This document shows positions 8,800 through 16,209 of a stretch of DNA of 64,000 nt, one piece after another; the stretch's first letter is position 1; each line of letters starts with the position of its first letter. The stretch comes from Pantoea sp. (GTDB lineage: Bacteria; Pseudomonadota; Gammaproteobacteria; Enterobacterales; Enterobacteriaceae): positions 1-64,000 of the forward strand of contig NZ_JAPWKD010000010.1 of assembly GCF_028283705.1 (NCBI RefSeq). The letters run 5' to 3'. The position numbers and the translations under genes were made by a program. The notes under the pieces were generated by a model. The model saw only the letters and a program-made list of their open reading frames with translations. It was not told the DNA's origin and searched no databases.

Positions 8800-8845
8800 T
8801 CTGTCCCGGACTTATGGCGGGCAGAGCTTGTCTTATGAATTGCAT
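8792..8845 (-). CDS. tap: RepA leader peptide (Tap-like), 17 aa
   Basis: Short ORF MQFIRQALPAISPGQSE with a ribosome-binding site (AAGGA, about 9 bases upstream of ATG 8845). Its TGA (8794-8792) lies inside repA, five bases past the first base of the repA GTG. In IncFII plasmids the Tap leader must be translated for repA to be translated, and CopA RNA blocks Tap. Geometry here is the same: CopA target, then leader, then overlapping repA start. Confidence 0.75.
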   Translation of the reverse strand: MQFIRQALPAISPGQSE

Positions 8846-8855
8846 GCGTTATAAT
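8828..8855 (+). promoter_or_regulatory. promoter of the CopA-like antisense RNA
   Basis: TTGTCT (8828-8833), 16-bp spacer and a perfect TATAAT (8850-8855) drive plus-strand transcription starting at about 8862, exactly where the first CopA-like hairpin begins. It overlaps the start of the leader ORF on the other strand. Confidence 0.75.
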
Positions 8856-8861
8856 CCTTCA

Positions 8862-8937
8862 CAGGCCAAAGCCTGCTTCGTAACCCCTCGATTCTGACTC
8901 TTCCGCCAAGTTGATGACAGAGTCGGGGGGTTCTTGC
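8862..8937 (+). ncRNA. copA: CopA/RNAI-like antisense RNA controlling repA
   Basis: About 76 nt, antisense to the repA leader. Stem-loop 1 is CAGGC-caaa-GCCTG (8862-8875). Stem-loop 2 spans 8882-8932: AACCCC pairs with GGGGTT and GACTCT with AGAGTC, ending in a T-containing tail, so it also serves as terminator. On the repA-sense strand its loop reads CAACTTGGCGGAAG, close to the CAACTTTGGCGAGT loop of the R1/R100 CopT that I remember. This is the fast-turnover copy-number regulator of RepFII replicons. Confidence 0.85.
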
Positions 8938-8940
8938 ATT

Positions 8941-8968
8941 CAGGGTCCGGTAAAACCGGAAGACCCTG
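8941..8968. other. hairpin upstream of the CopA target
   Basis: CAGGGTC...GACCCTG with an inner CCGG-taaaa-CCGG forms a strong stem just beyond the CopA 3' end, on the repA messenger leader side. Its role is unknown. It could be a pause or control structure in the repA transcript. Confidence 0.4.
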
Positions 8969-9130
8969 TACCCTGGACGTTTTACGGATACGTCCCATCC
9001 ACGTAAATCTTCCCCGCGCCGCGCATGTCCGGCCACAGGTTTCGCACATCCCTATCGTCAACCACCACAGTATTCCGATAGGGATTAAATTGATCGCCGC
9101 CCGGCGAATGATGAAAATCATACCCACCTG

Positions 9131-10524
9131 ATACGGTTAAATCCAGCACAGATTATCCCTGAATGAACTCAGGTGATTAAAAAAACACGCCATTTACAAA
9201 ATTTGGTCCCGGTTTTACAAGACATATTCACCTTAACCCAAATTCTGACTCCCGGCCTGACTGAGACTGATCCCGTTCATAAGAGAAAATATGATTATTA
9301 AAACGGTCTGCCCTTATTTTAAAGCAACGGGCTGTGCGTTCAGGCTGAGGCGTACCGCAGTAAAGCGAGGAACGAACAGCCTGAACGCACAGTCCGCTAA
9401 AACAGATAAAAAGTGACCTGTTCAGATCCGGTGTGTTTATGACGCAAAGGTCTTACCAAACGGACGACTTTATTATTGTCAGCGCGACTGCAATTCATCT
9501 GTCGCGCAGATTAGGAGGGATATACAGTCCCGCAGCATGAAGAATATACAAATTGGAGGGCATCATTGCCTGCTCAGCAGTTCAGATACGGAGTGCTTCT
9601 TCAACCATAGACTCGTCTGCGTTATTTATTAAGCATCGCAATTGCCTGTGTCGCGCCACGATTACCGTCCTGGTTTAAGGAAGAAGCAGTCTGCCAGCTC
9701 ACCCAGTGGCGTTATTACGTTGCCGATGTTTCCGGACGCCAGGCCGTTTGCACCATCCGTCTGCAAATGGCTCCGCTCTGTCAAACCCGGAGCAAGCGGA
9801 CAGCACACGCAAGGCATGCGTGGCGAGACAGTCTTTGGCCACCCGCAGCTGCGCGGGTACCGGTTTCGTTTAGGCAGTGAGCAGATTTAGAGTTTTTAAT
9901 TTACAATTTCCGCCATTTTTTGTGACACTCGGCCGGTGATCCTGTCGGCCTTTGTACCGTCTATTTCGGAAAAATCGTGATTTCCGCTTCACTGAAAGTG
10001 CAAATGTTTCGGCTGATGAAAGACAGCGGCGGAATCACTCCATGGCAGCCTTTTCATGCTCGCGGCCGACCACCACATCGATACGGAAATAGCACATTTG
10101 TCAGCCAGCCGCTCCTGCATCCTGAGCTTCAGCGTCAGACCGGGACTGATTTACCCGTATGCTCCATGATGATGCCCCCCATAGACTGTGCTGTCCTGCT
10201 CTTTGTTGACCAGGATTCCCCCCACATTTCTCACACGGTCGGCACGAGCATTTTTCCTTGTGAGCATCCAGAAAATTCAACAAGAGAGATGTGTGCAGAA
10301 TGCAGCGCCTCAGACAGGATTGCGACCTTCATTATATTTCGGATTCGGGTAATGCTATTTCATAAAAATACCCGACGAGAGGCTTTTGTGCGCATCAGCC
10401 GCAGTTTCACTGGCCATGCCCTGAAGGAATGGAATTCTGTTCCTGAATAGCACGGGGTTCGGGGCAGTGTCACAGGATAATTCATTCCCGGGACGTGCAT
10501 CAGCGGGCAGTTCAGTCAGCCTCA
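9131..10524. other. 1.4-kb region without a credible gene
   Basis: Open frames here lack ribosome-binding sites and protein-like composition, and they overlap on both strands. The DNA looks like decayed plasmid backbone between the RepFII replicon and the island. It contains the large inverted repeat at 9332-9392 and a smaller one (GCGCGAC at 9482-9488 with GTCGCGC at 9501-9507). A minus-strand stretch near 10200-10283 with a Cys-x2-Cys-x2-Cys pattern may be a gene relic. I do not see a CopB gene, which RepFII plasmids often carry upstream of copA. Confidence 0.5.
9332..9392. repeat. 16-bp perfect inverted repeat with 29-nt loop
   Basis: CTGTGCGTTCAGGCTG at 9332-9347 is repeated as its exact complement at 9377-9392. 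It stands in non-coding DNA with no T tract, so it is not a standard terminator. Candidate roles include a protein-binding or partition-type site, a single-strand initiation site, or fused transposon ends. Confidence 0.75.
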
Positions 10525-10527
10525 TCG

Positions 10528-10538
10528 TCTATGCTTTA
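10528..10538 (+). promoter_or_regulatory. sigma-S-like -10 element of the poxB-like gene
   Basis: TCTATGCTTTA fits the sigma-S extended -10 consensus KCTAYRCTTAA at all but one position. It lies about 30 bp before the ATG at 10568, leaving a short leader that carries the ribosome-binding site. No clear -35 is needed for this class. Confidence 0.5.
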
Positions 10539-10567
10539 GGTTCACATGACCTGAAGAAGGAAAAACC

Positions 10568-12358
10568 ATGATGAGCATGAAAACCAGCGACTTCTTTGTT
10601 CAGCGCCTGAAAGAGTGGGGTGTTACTCGCATATATGGTTATCCTGGCGACGGTATAAATGGCGTGCTGGGGGCTATTCAGCGTGCTAATGAAAAAGGTA
10701 AGGGAATCGAGTTTATCCAGGTACGCCATGAAGAAATGGCGGCCTTTATGGCTGCCGGACACGCCAAATTTACCGGTGAACTGGGTGTTTGCCTCTCTAC
10801 CGGAGGCCCGGGAGCAACGCATCTCCTGACGGGATTGTATGATGCAAAAATGGATCACGTTCCCGTGCTGGCCATTGCGGGTCAGGCAGAGGCTACAGCC
10901 AGAGGTGCCAGCTATCAGCAGGAAATGAATTTAGATCGCGTTTTCTCGGATGTGGCGAACTTCGTACAGGAGGCTGCCTCATCTGCCCAGGTACGTCACC
11001 TTATCGATCGGGGCGTGCGCATTGCCAAAGCGCAGAATGGCGTGGCGGTAGTGATTATTCCTAAAGATATTCAGGATGAAGAGTGGCTGGCTCCGCCACA
11101 TCTTCATGGATTCACTCACTCCGGAAGCGGATACCAGCGGCCAAAGGTCATTCCCTATGACGCAGACCTACAGCGTGCGGCAGCGGTACTCAATGCGGGG
11201 AAAAAGGTTGCAATCCTCATTGGCTCAGGTGCGCGTGGGGCCGCCGTTGAGATTGTACAGGCAGCGAATGTACTGGGCGCTGGCGTAGCCAAAGCTTTAC
11301 TAGGCAAAGATGTCCTGCCGGATGATGCGCCTTTTGTCACAGGCTCAATTGGTCTGTTGGGTACGAAACCTTCCTGGGAGATGATGCAGCACTGCGATAC
11401 CCTGCTGATGGTTGGCAGCGGTTTCCCCTGGACAGAATTTCTGCCAAAAGAAGGACAGGCGCGTGCCGTGCAGATTGATATCGATCCAGCCATGCTTGGA
11501 TTACGTTACCCCTGCGAGGTCAATCTCCACGGTGATGCTGCGGAAACCCTTCGCGCATTGTTACCTCTCCTGTCTCATAAAGAAGATCGCAAATGGCAGG
11601 AGAGCATTGCACTACAAGTCCAGGAATGGTGGAAACAAATCGAGGAGCGTGCGTTTGCCGCCGCTAACCCTGTTAATCCTCAGCGTGTCGTCTGGGAGAT
11701 GTCTTCGCAGCTGCCTGACAACACCATTGTCACATCAGATTCCGGTTCCTGTGCCAACTGGTTTGCGCGCGACTATCGCGTCAGGCAGGGACAACGTGCC
11801 ACATTGTCAGGCGGTCTTGCCTGCATGGGGGCTGCTGTTCCCTATGCCATAGCGGCAAAATTTGCCCATCCTGAACGCCCGGTCGTGGCACTGGTAGGGG
11901 ATGGGGCGATGCAGATGAATAACATGGCGGAACTGATCACCATCCAGAAATACTGGCAGCAGTGGGCGGATAAGCGCCTCATCATATGCGTGTTTAATAA
12001 TCAGGATCTGAATCAGGTAACCTGGGAGCAGCGCGTGATGGAAGGTAATCCCCGTTTTGAAGCCACACAGCAGCTGCCTGACGTTAAATATGCCGAGTTT
12101 GCCGAGTCGCTGGGGCTGAGAGGCATCTACGTTGACGATCCGGAGCAACTAACCAGCACCTGGCAGCATGCCCTCAGCGCTGATCGTCCTGTATTGCTCG
12201 AAGTTAAAACGGATCCGGAAGTGGCTCCTCTGCCGCCGCATATTACTTTTAAGCAGGCTAAAGCGTTTATGTCATCCATGGCTAAAGGCGACCGCGGTGC
12301 ATCTCAGGTCATCCGGGACACTGCCAGCCAGTTGTTCTCAAAAAAACGGGATCAATAA
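10568..12358 (+). CDS. thiamine-diphosphate-dependent pyruvate oxidase/dehydrogenase-like protein (PoxB-like)
   Basis: 596-aa member of the acetolactate synthase/PoxB family. It has the N-terminal pyrimidine-binding domain (YGYPGDGINGVLGAI; catalytic Glu in QVRHEEMAAFMAAGHAKFTG), a central domain (VAILIGSGARGA) and a C-terminal pyrophosphate domain with GDGAMQMNNMAELITI. Likely reaction: decarboxylation of pyruvate to acetate with electrons to quinone, as for PoxB, but the substrate is not proven and the C-terminus differs from E. coli PoxB. The start has a good site (AAGAAGGA). The gene is monocistronic, with a sigma-S-like promoter in front and a hairpin terminator after. In E. coli poxB is a stationary-phase gene, which suits this context. 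Confidence 0.8.
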   Translation: MMSMKTSDFFVQRLKEWGVTRIYGYPGDGINGVLGAIQRANEKGKGIEFIQVRHEEMAAFMAAGHAKFTGELGVCLSTGGPGATHLLTGLYDAKMDHVPVLAIAGQAEATARGASYQQEMNLDRVFSDVANFVQEAASSAQVRHLIDRGVRIAKAQNGVAVVIIPKDIQDEEWLAPPHLHGFTHSGSGYQRPKVIPYDADLQRAAAVLNAGKKVAILIGSGARGAAVEIVQAANVLGAGVAKALLGKDVLPDDAPFVTGSIGLLGTKPSWEMMQHCDTLLMVGSGFPWTEFLPKEGQARAVQIDIDPAMLGLRYPCEVNLHGDAAETLRALLPLLSHKEDRKWQESIALQVQEWWKQIEERAFAAANPVNPQRVVWEMSSQLPDNTIVTSDSGSCANWFARDYRVRQGQRATLSGGLACMGAAVPYAIAAKFAHPERPVVALVGDGAMQMNNMAELITIQKYWQQWADKRLIICVFNNQDLNQVTWEQRVMEGNPRFEATQQLPDVKYAEFAESLGLRGIYVDDPEQLTSTWQHALSADRPVLLEVKTDPEVAPLPPHITFKQAKAFMSSMAKGDRGASQVIRDTASQLFSKKRDQ

Positions 12359-12394
12359 GTGCATCGTCTCCGGAGCTGGCTGGCAAAAAATAGT

Positions 12395-12414
12395 AAACCG
12401 CCTCTCGGCGGTTT
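12395..12414. terminator. terminator between the poxB-like gene and the small minus-strand gene
   Basis: AAACCGCC-tctc-GGCGGTTT is a perfect stem between convergent genes and probably works in both directions. Confidence 0.75.
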
Positions 12415-12419
12415 AACAG

Positions 12420-12542
12420 TCAGTCAGGTTGTTTGTCGCCTGACTCCGGTGCATTTTTTTCATCATCTTTTAGCTTTTTATCAGGCGATTCTTTACGCGG
12501 ATTGTAGTCCGGGTGGTCACCTTCAACAGGACGATCGGTCAT
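12420..12542 (-). CDS. small hydrophilic protein, 40 aa
   Basis: Encodes MTDRPVEGDHPDYNPRKESP followed by a Lys/Asp-rich tail. An excellent ribosome-binding site (TAGGAGGTGAGCGTT before ATG) makes it a real gene. It is highly charged with no hydrophobic core, so probably disordered, like other tiny stress proteins in this window (33253, 33579). It lies downstream of yciE on the same strand and may be the last gene of the yciGFE operon. Function unknown. Confidence 0.7.
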   Translation of the reverse strand: MTDRPVEGDHPDYNPRKESPDKKLKDDEKNAPESGDKQPD

Positions 12543-12601
12543 AACGCTCACCTCCTATAAGCTGAATGAAGGGTATGTCAGCCAGGTTAAACCATTAGCT
12601 C

Positions 12602-13111
12602 TTACCGTTTTGCTTCTACTCCAGTCTCTTCACCTCTTATCAGAAATTGCTGAGTGAGTTCAGGCAGATAACTGACCAGCCAGTCCGACATAGCCAGTTC
12701 CTGTTCGCATATTTGCTTCAGGAGAGGAATGCTCTCATCGTCACCCACCTGAGCTGCCGTCTCGATAAGGCTCATATAGCTTGCTATTTCCGCATTTTCA
12801 AAAACATACCCGCTTATTGCACCCTTCACTACCTCATCCTCGGTAAAAATGCCGCCAAAAGCCTGTCCCATCGCGGCCATTTTTCCCATTACATCCTTAA
12901 TACTTGAGTGGGCAATACCCTGGCGATCAAGAATAGTTTCAAGCACAGCCTGCTGCTGTCGGGTTTCTTCCAGATGCTGTTCAATGCGAACCCTCAGTTC
13001 AGGGTAGTTTTCCAGACGTTTAGCCATTTGCTCAAGCATGGATTCGGCCTGCTTTTCCATTGCATGCGCATCTTTCAGCCAGTCATGATAATGAGAAAGT
13101 GAAGAAGACAT
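12602..13111 (-). CDS. yciE: YciE-like DUF892 protein (copy 1)
   Basis: 169-aa four-helix ferritin-like protein of the DUF892 family. It opens with LSHYHDWLKDAHAMEKQAESML and carries conserved metal-ligand-like Glu/His positions (EEHxE-type pattern around HLEETRQQQ and FENAEIASY). YciE and YciF are stress-induced cytoplasmic proteins in E. coli, and a di-iron or peroxide role is suspected but unproven. It is 24 bp downstream of yciF on the same strand. A second yciE is at 52623-53129. Confidence 0.9.
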   Translation of the reverse strand: MSSSLSHYHDWLKDAHAMEKQAESMLEQMAKRLENYPELRVRIEQHLEETRQQQAVLETILDRQGIAHSSIKDVMGKMAAMGQAFGGIFTEDEVVKGAISGYVFENAEIASYMSLIETAAQVGDDESIPLLKQICEQELAMSDWLVSYLPELTQQFLIRGEETGVEAKR

Positions 13112-13135
13112 AATTTACTCCTTGTTAGCAACAGA

Positions 13136-13609
13136 TTAATGCTGCTCGGCTATTTCAGTTAATTTAACATCCGTACTTTTTTCTTCTTCAAGCGTTTCAG
13201 CAAGTAAAGTAGCTGCTTTGTTCAGACCCAGTTTTTTGGCCATCGCGATGAGAGTTCCATACGTAGCAATCTCATAATGCTCAACTTTTTGCGCCGCACC
13301 AATAAGACCGGCATCCCTTACCGGACCTGCAACAACACTTTCAATAATTTCCTGTGCTTCTTCGGCTAAACCTTCGAGCGCATGGCATTTCATTCTCGTG
13401 ATGCGCAACTCTTCATGGCTTTCGACAACGTTATCAAGGCGTTCAATGTGTCCCTGCGTTTCTTCCAGATGCAGCTGAAAAGCATTAATAAGGTCGGGGT
13501 CGGTTGCCGCTCGCGCCATCTTAGGTAAAGCGCGTGTAATTTGTTTTTCAGCGCTGTAGATATCTGAGAGGTCATGAATGAATAGTTCTATTAATGTTTC
13601 CACTTTCAT
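13136..13609 (-). CDS. yciF: YciF-like DUF892 protein (copy 1)
   Basis: 157 aa. IELFIHDLSDIYSAEKQITRALPKM is the family signature, followed by HLEETQGHIERL and KVEHYEIATYGTL, the ferritin-like metal-binding helices. E. coli YciF is a dimeric ferritin-like protein of unknown function induced by osmotic and stationary stress. It forms the yciG-yciF-yciE order seen in enterobacterial chromosomes. A paralog at 53277-53750 is nearly identical in the signature regions. Confidence 0.92.
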   Translation of the reverse strand: MKVETLIELFIHDLSDIYSAEKQITRALPKMARAATDPDLINAFQLHLEETQGHIERLDNVVESHEELRITRMKCHALEGLAEEAQEIIESVVAGPVRDAGLIGAAQKVEHYEIATYGTLIAMAKKLGLNKAATLLAETLEEEKSTDVKLTEIAEQH

Positions 13610-13796
13610 AATAAACGACTCCAGAGGAATAAGCAGAAATGGGAGTGAAGATGGTTTGTTTCCAGGGCTAAAGTGTCTTTCACGATAGATAATGATATGT
13701 TTTTAATTTATTTCAAGGTATTGAAAATTATAGTATTTTCATATGACTTTCAGCATCCCTGCCGAAATCTGAACATTACCGGAGCGGTAATTTTAT

Positions 13797-13964
13797 TCAG
13801 GAGCCGCGATTACTGTTCTGGCCGCCTTTTTTACCGGCCTCAGAAGCTTTTTCACGGTCGTTTTTGAAATTACCCCCGCTGTGCTGTCCGCCTTTTTTAC
13901 CCGCTTCAGACGCTTTCTCTTTGTCTTCTGCGAAATTTCCTGAACCGCCTCTGTGCTGAGTCAT
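13797..13964 (-). CDS. yciG: YciG, KGG-repeat stress protein (intact copy)
   Basis: 55 aa made of two KGG repeats: GNFAEDKEKASEAGKKGGQ, then GNFKNDREKASEAGKKGGQ. It is a small, soluble, probably disordered protein of the KGG (con-10/YciG) family, induced in stationary phase and needed for motility or survival in some enterobacteria. It begins at ATG 13964 and is the first gene of the yciGFE unit, with a 187-bp gap to yciF. It is too short for most ORF filters. It is the only intact one of four KGG genes in the window. Confidence 0.9.
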   Translation of the reverse strand: MTQHRGGSGNFAEDKEKASEAGKKGGQHSGGNFKNDREKASEAGKKGGQNSNRGS

Positions 13965-14225
13965 AATAATACCTCTTCATGAGTATAATATACATGACAA
14001 TAAATACTCTCTTTGTTGTCATGCGCGTCGTTCAATTTAAAGCCTAACCAGGAAATGATAATACGCAAGTGAAATACCTCATTTATTTTGTTTGTTTTCC
14101 ATATTATGCCATGCTTGATTTTTAATAGGTTGTGTAAGCAGTATTTTTACTTTGTAAAGATCTTCGCTCCGCTTGTTAATTTATAACGCTGATTTTATTA
14201 AATCATCCTGTGAGGAACATAAACC

Positions 14226-15359
14226 ATGAAAGCAATTGTCTATAACGGGCCTTATGACGTAACGGTAAAAAATGTACCGGATGCGAAAATTGTTCGTCCA
14301 ACGGACGTCTTAGTCCGTATTACCACCACCAATATTTGTGGTTCCGATCTTCATATGTATGAGGGAAGAACCAGCTTTGAAGAGGGAAAAATTTTCGGTC
14401 ATGAGAACCTCGGCCAGGTCGTTGAAATTGGCAGCGGCGTTGAAAGGATTAAGGTGGGCGATTATGTTTGTATGCCTTTCAACGTAGGTTGTGGTTTTTG
14501 TGAAAACTGTGAAAAAGGGCTGACCGGTTTTTGTCTCACGGCGAACCCCGGTTCCGCTGGGGCGGCTTATGGATTTGCTGAAATGGGTCCCTGGGACGGG
14601 GGGCAGGCTGAGCTATTGCGTGTGCCTTTTGCTGATTTCAATTGTCTGCTGCTGCCACCGGATGCGGTCGAAAAGGAAGAGGACTATGTCATGTTGTCTG
14701 ACATTTTTCCCACCGGCTGGCATGCTACCGAGCTGGCAGGGTTACGTCCTGGTGAGAGTGTGGCGATTTATGGTGCCGGACCCGTTGGTTTAATGGCTGC
14801 ACATTCAGCCATGATCAAAGGTGCTTCGCAGGTTTTTGTGATTGATACCCATCAGGACCGCCTGGCCCTGGCGGAAAAAATGGGAGCCATTACGATTAAT
14901 GCGCCAGCAGAAGAAGCCGTACAAAAAATTCTGGATCTGACGGAGGGGCGCGGTACCGACTGCGGCTGTGAATGTGTGGGATATCAATGCTGCGATAAAC
15001 ATGGGCATGAGAATAATTCGGTGACAATGAACTGCCTGGTTGCCTCAACCAAAGCCACCGGCGGGATTGGCGTGGTGGGGGTGTTTGTTCCTCAGGATCC
15101 CGGCGCGACAACTGAGCTGGCAAAACAGGGTAAAATGCCGTTCGATTTCGGCAGCTTCTGGTTCAAAGGGCAGGCCATTCGCACCGGCCAGGCCAATGTT
15201 AAGGCGTATAACCGCCAGCTTGCCCGGTTGATTTCTCAGGATAAAGCGCATCCGGGGCAGATTATTTCCCACCGGCTGGCGCTGGCTGATGCACCTGAGG
15301 GTTACAGGCATTTCGATGACCGCTCTGAAGGGTGGACCAAAGTGATCCTTAAACCATGA
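14226..15359 (+). CDS. zinc-dependent alcohol/formaldehyde dehydrogenase (copy 1)
   Basis: 377-aa medium-chain dehydrogenase. Catalytic zinc ligands are C38, H59 and E60 (ICGSDLH, FGHEN). The structural zinc site is C89, C92, C95 and C103 in GCGFCENCEKGLTGFC. The Rossmann motif is YGAGPVG near residue 180. The long insert with GYQCCDKHGHENN is characteristic of glutathione-independent formaldehyde dehydrogenases such as Pseudomonas FdhA, which use NAD+ and dismutate aldehydes. It stands alone, with an inverted-repeat terminator after it. Its neighbour two genes on is a formate dehydrogenase, which fits a formaldehyde-to-CO2 route (inference). Confidence 0.85.
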   Translation: MKAIVYNGPYDVTVKNVPDAKIVRPTDVLVRITTTNICGSDLHMYEGRTSFEEGKIFGHENLGQVVEIGSGVERIKVGDYVCMPFNVGCGFCENCEKGLTGFCLTANPGSAGAAYGFAEMGPWDGGQAELLRVPFADFNCLLLPPDAVEKEEDYVMLSDIFPTGWHATELAGLRPGESVAIYGAGPVGLMAAHSAMIKGASQVFVIDTHQDRLALAEKMGAITINAPAEEAVQKILDLTEGRGTDCGCECVGYQCCDKHGHENNSVTMNCLVASTKATGGIGVVGVFVPQDPGATTELAKQGKMPFDFGSFWFKGQAIRTGQANVKAYNRQLARLISQDKAHPGQIISHRLALADAPEGYRHFDDRSEGWTKVILKP

Positions 15360-15370
15360 TCAGTTCCTCA

Positions 15371-15399
15371 GGCGGTCGCTGCTATTGGTCGTGACCGCC
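15371..15399. terminator. terminator between the dehydrogenase and cinA-like genes
   Basis: GGCGGTC...GACCGCC with a 15-nt loop sits between the convergent genes ending at 15359 and 15409. Confidence 0.6.
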
Positions 15400-15408
15400 A
15401 CAACATTA

Positions 15409-15894
15409 TCACCCCAGCATCTGCCGCAATTCCTCCAGACAAAAAAGTGTTGCCTGATGGACTACCGCTTCGCTGCTTCCTTCAAATTGTCGGCAGGCGG
15501 TATGGACCTCGTCACCGGGTAAGTGCCAGGCAAACCAGACAGTACCTGGCGGGGTGCCATCTTCACCGCCGTCCGGCCCCGCATAGCCACTCACTGCTAT
15601 CCCGATGTCATCACCCGCGCGCTGTTTTGCCCCCTCAGCCATCTCCCGGACGACCTGTTCACTCACGGCGGTATAGCGGCGCAATGTTTCGCTGCTCACG
15701 CCCAGCAGACGCTGCTTCGCCCGATCGGAATAGGTAATAAATCCGCTGCTGTAAAAACGGCGACTGTCAGTCACCGCGGCCAGCGATGATCCTACCCAGC
15801 CGGAGGTGCACGACTCTGCGGTGGTCACTGTCAGCCCGTGGGATAAAAGCGTTTTACTTAAGGCCGTTGCAGCATTGATTAATTCCTCATTCAT
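15409..15894 (-). CDS. CinA C-terminal domain amidohydrolase (PncC/YdeJ-like)
   Basis: 161 aa, one CinA domain. The signature TTAESCTSGWVGSSLAAV, then FYSSGFITYSDRAKQRLLGV and AVSGYAGPDGG, matches nicotinamide mononucleotide amidohydrolases, which deamidate NMN to nicotinate mononucleotide in NAD salvage. Length suits the stand-alone form (PncC/YgaD, YdeJ). Activity is not certain: YdeJ-type paralogs are uncharacterised. It has no operon partners. A badly decayed relative lies at 62093-62578, at the other end of the island. Confidence 0.85.
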   Translation of the reverse strand: MNEELINAATALSKTLLSHGLTVTTAESCTSGWVGSSLAAVTDSRRFYSSGFITYSDRAKQRLLGVSSETLRRYTAVSEQVVREMAEGAKQRAGDDIGIAVSGYAGPDGGEDGTPPGTVWFAWHLPGDEVHTACRQFEGSSEAVVHQATLFCLEELRQMLG

Positions 15895-16209
15895 AGTTCA
15901 CCGAAATAATTTCCCTGTTACCTGTTCGTAAGCAAATTATAGATAAAAAATGAAGCCGGACACTGAAATAAGCGATGCGGTAAATCAACAGATTATTCTT
16001 AGTTATCATTTTAGCAACATCTCGTTACTTTCGAATTTTCTTCTTCTCATTTCATAACGTTAAGAGAATGACCGTCAGACGAAATAAAACAACCGGAATG
16101 GCCTGGCTGGAAACGCGATTTATTACGACTAAAATCATAGGGTCCACATTAAATAATTAAGATATATGCCAGTCTGCTGGCCTTTTGCATTGTCGTGATG
16201 AGGCATTCA
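15895..16209. other. intergenic region upstream of the formate dehydrogenase operon
   Basis: AT-rich, no gene. It should hold divergent promoters for cinA and for the fdh-cyd operon. A short dyad CCAGTCTGCTGG lies at about 16169-16180, shortly before the operon. No confident -35/-10 pair was identified. Confidence 0.4.

Noticed and set aside
8849..9127. Minus-strand ORF in the position of CopB (RepA2)
   Set aside because: Its sequence does not resemble CopB, it overlaps the CopA and leader region, and it lacks a ribosome-binding site. Treated as chance.
9977..10450. 157-aa plus-strand ORF
   Set aside because: Odd composition, no ribosome-binding site, and competing short frames opposite. 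No recognisable family.
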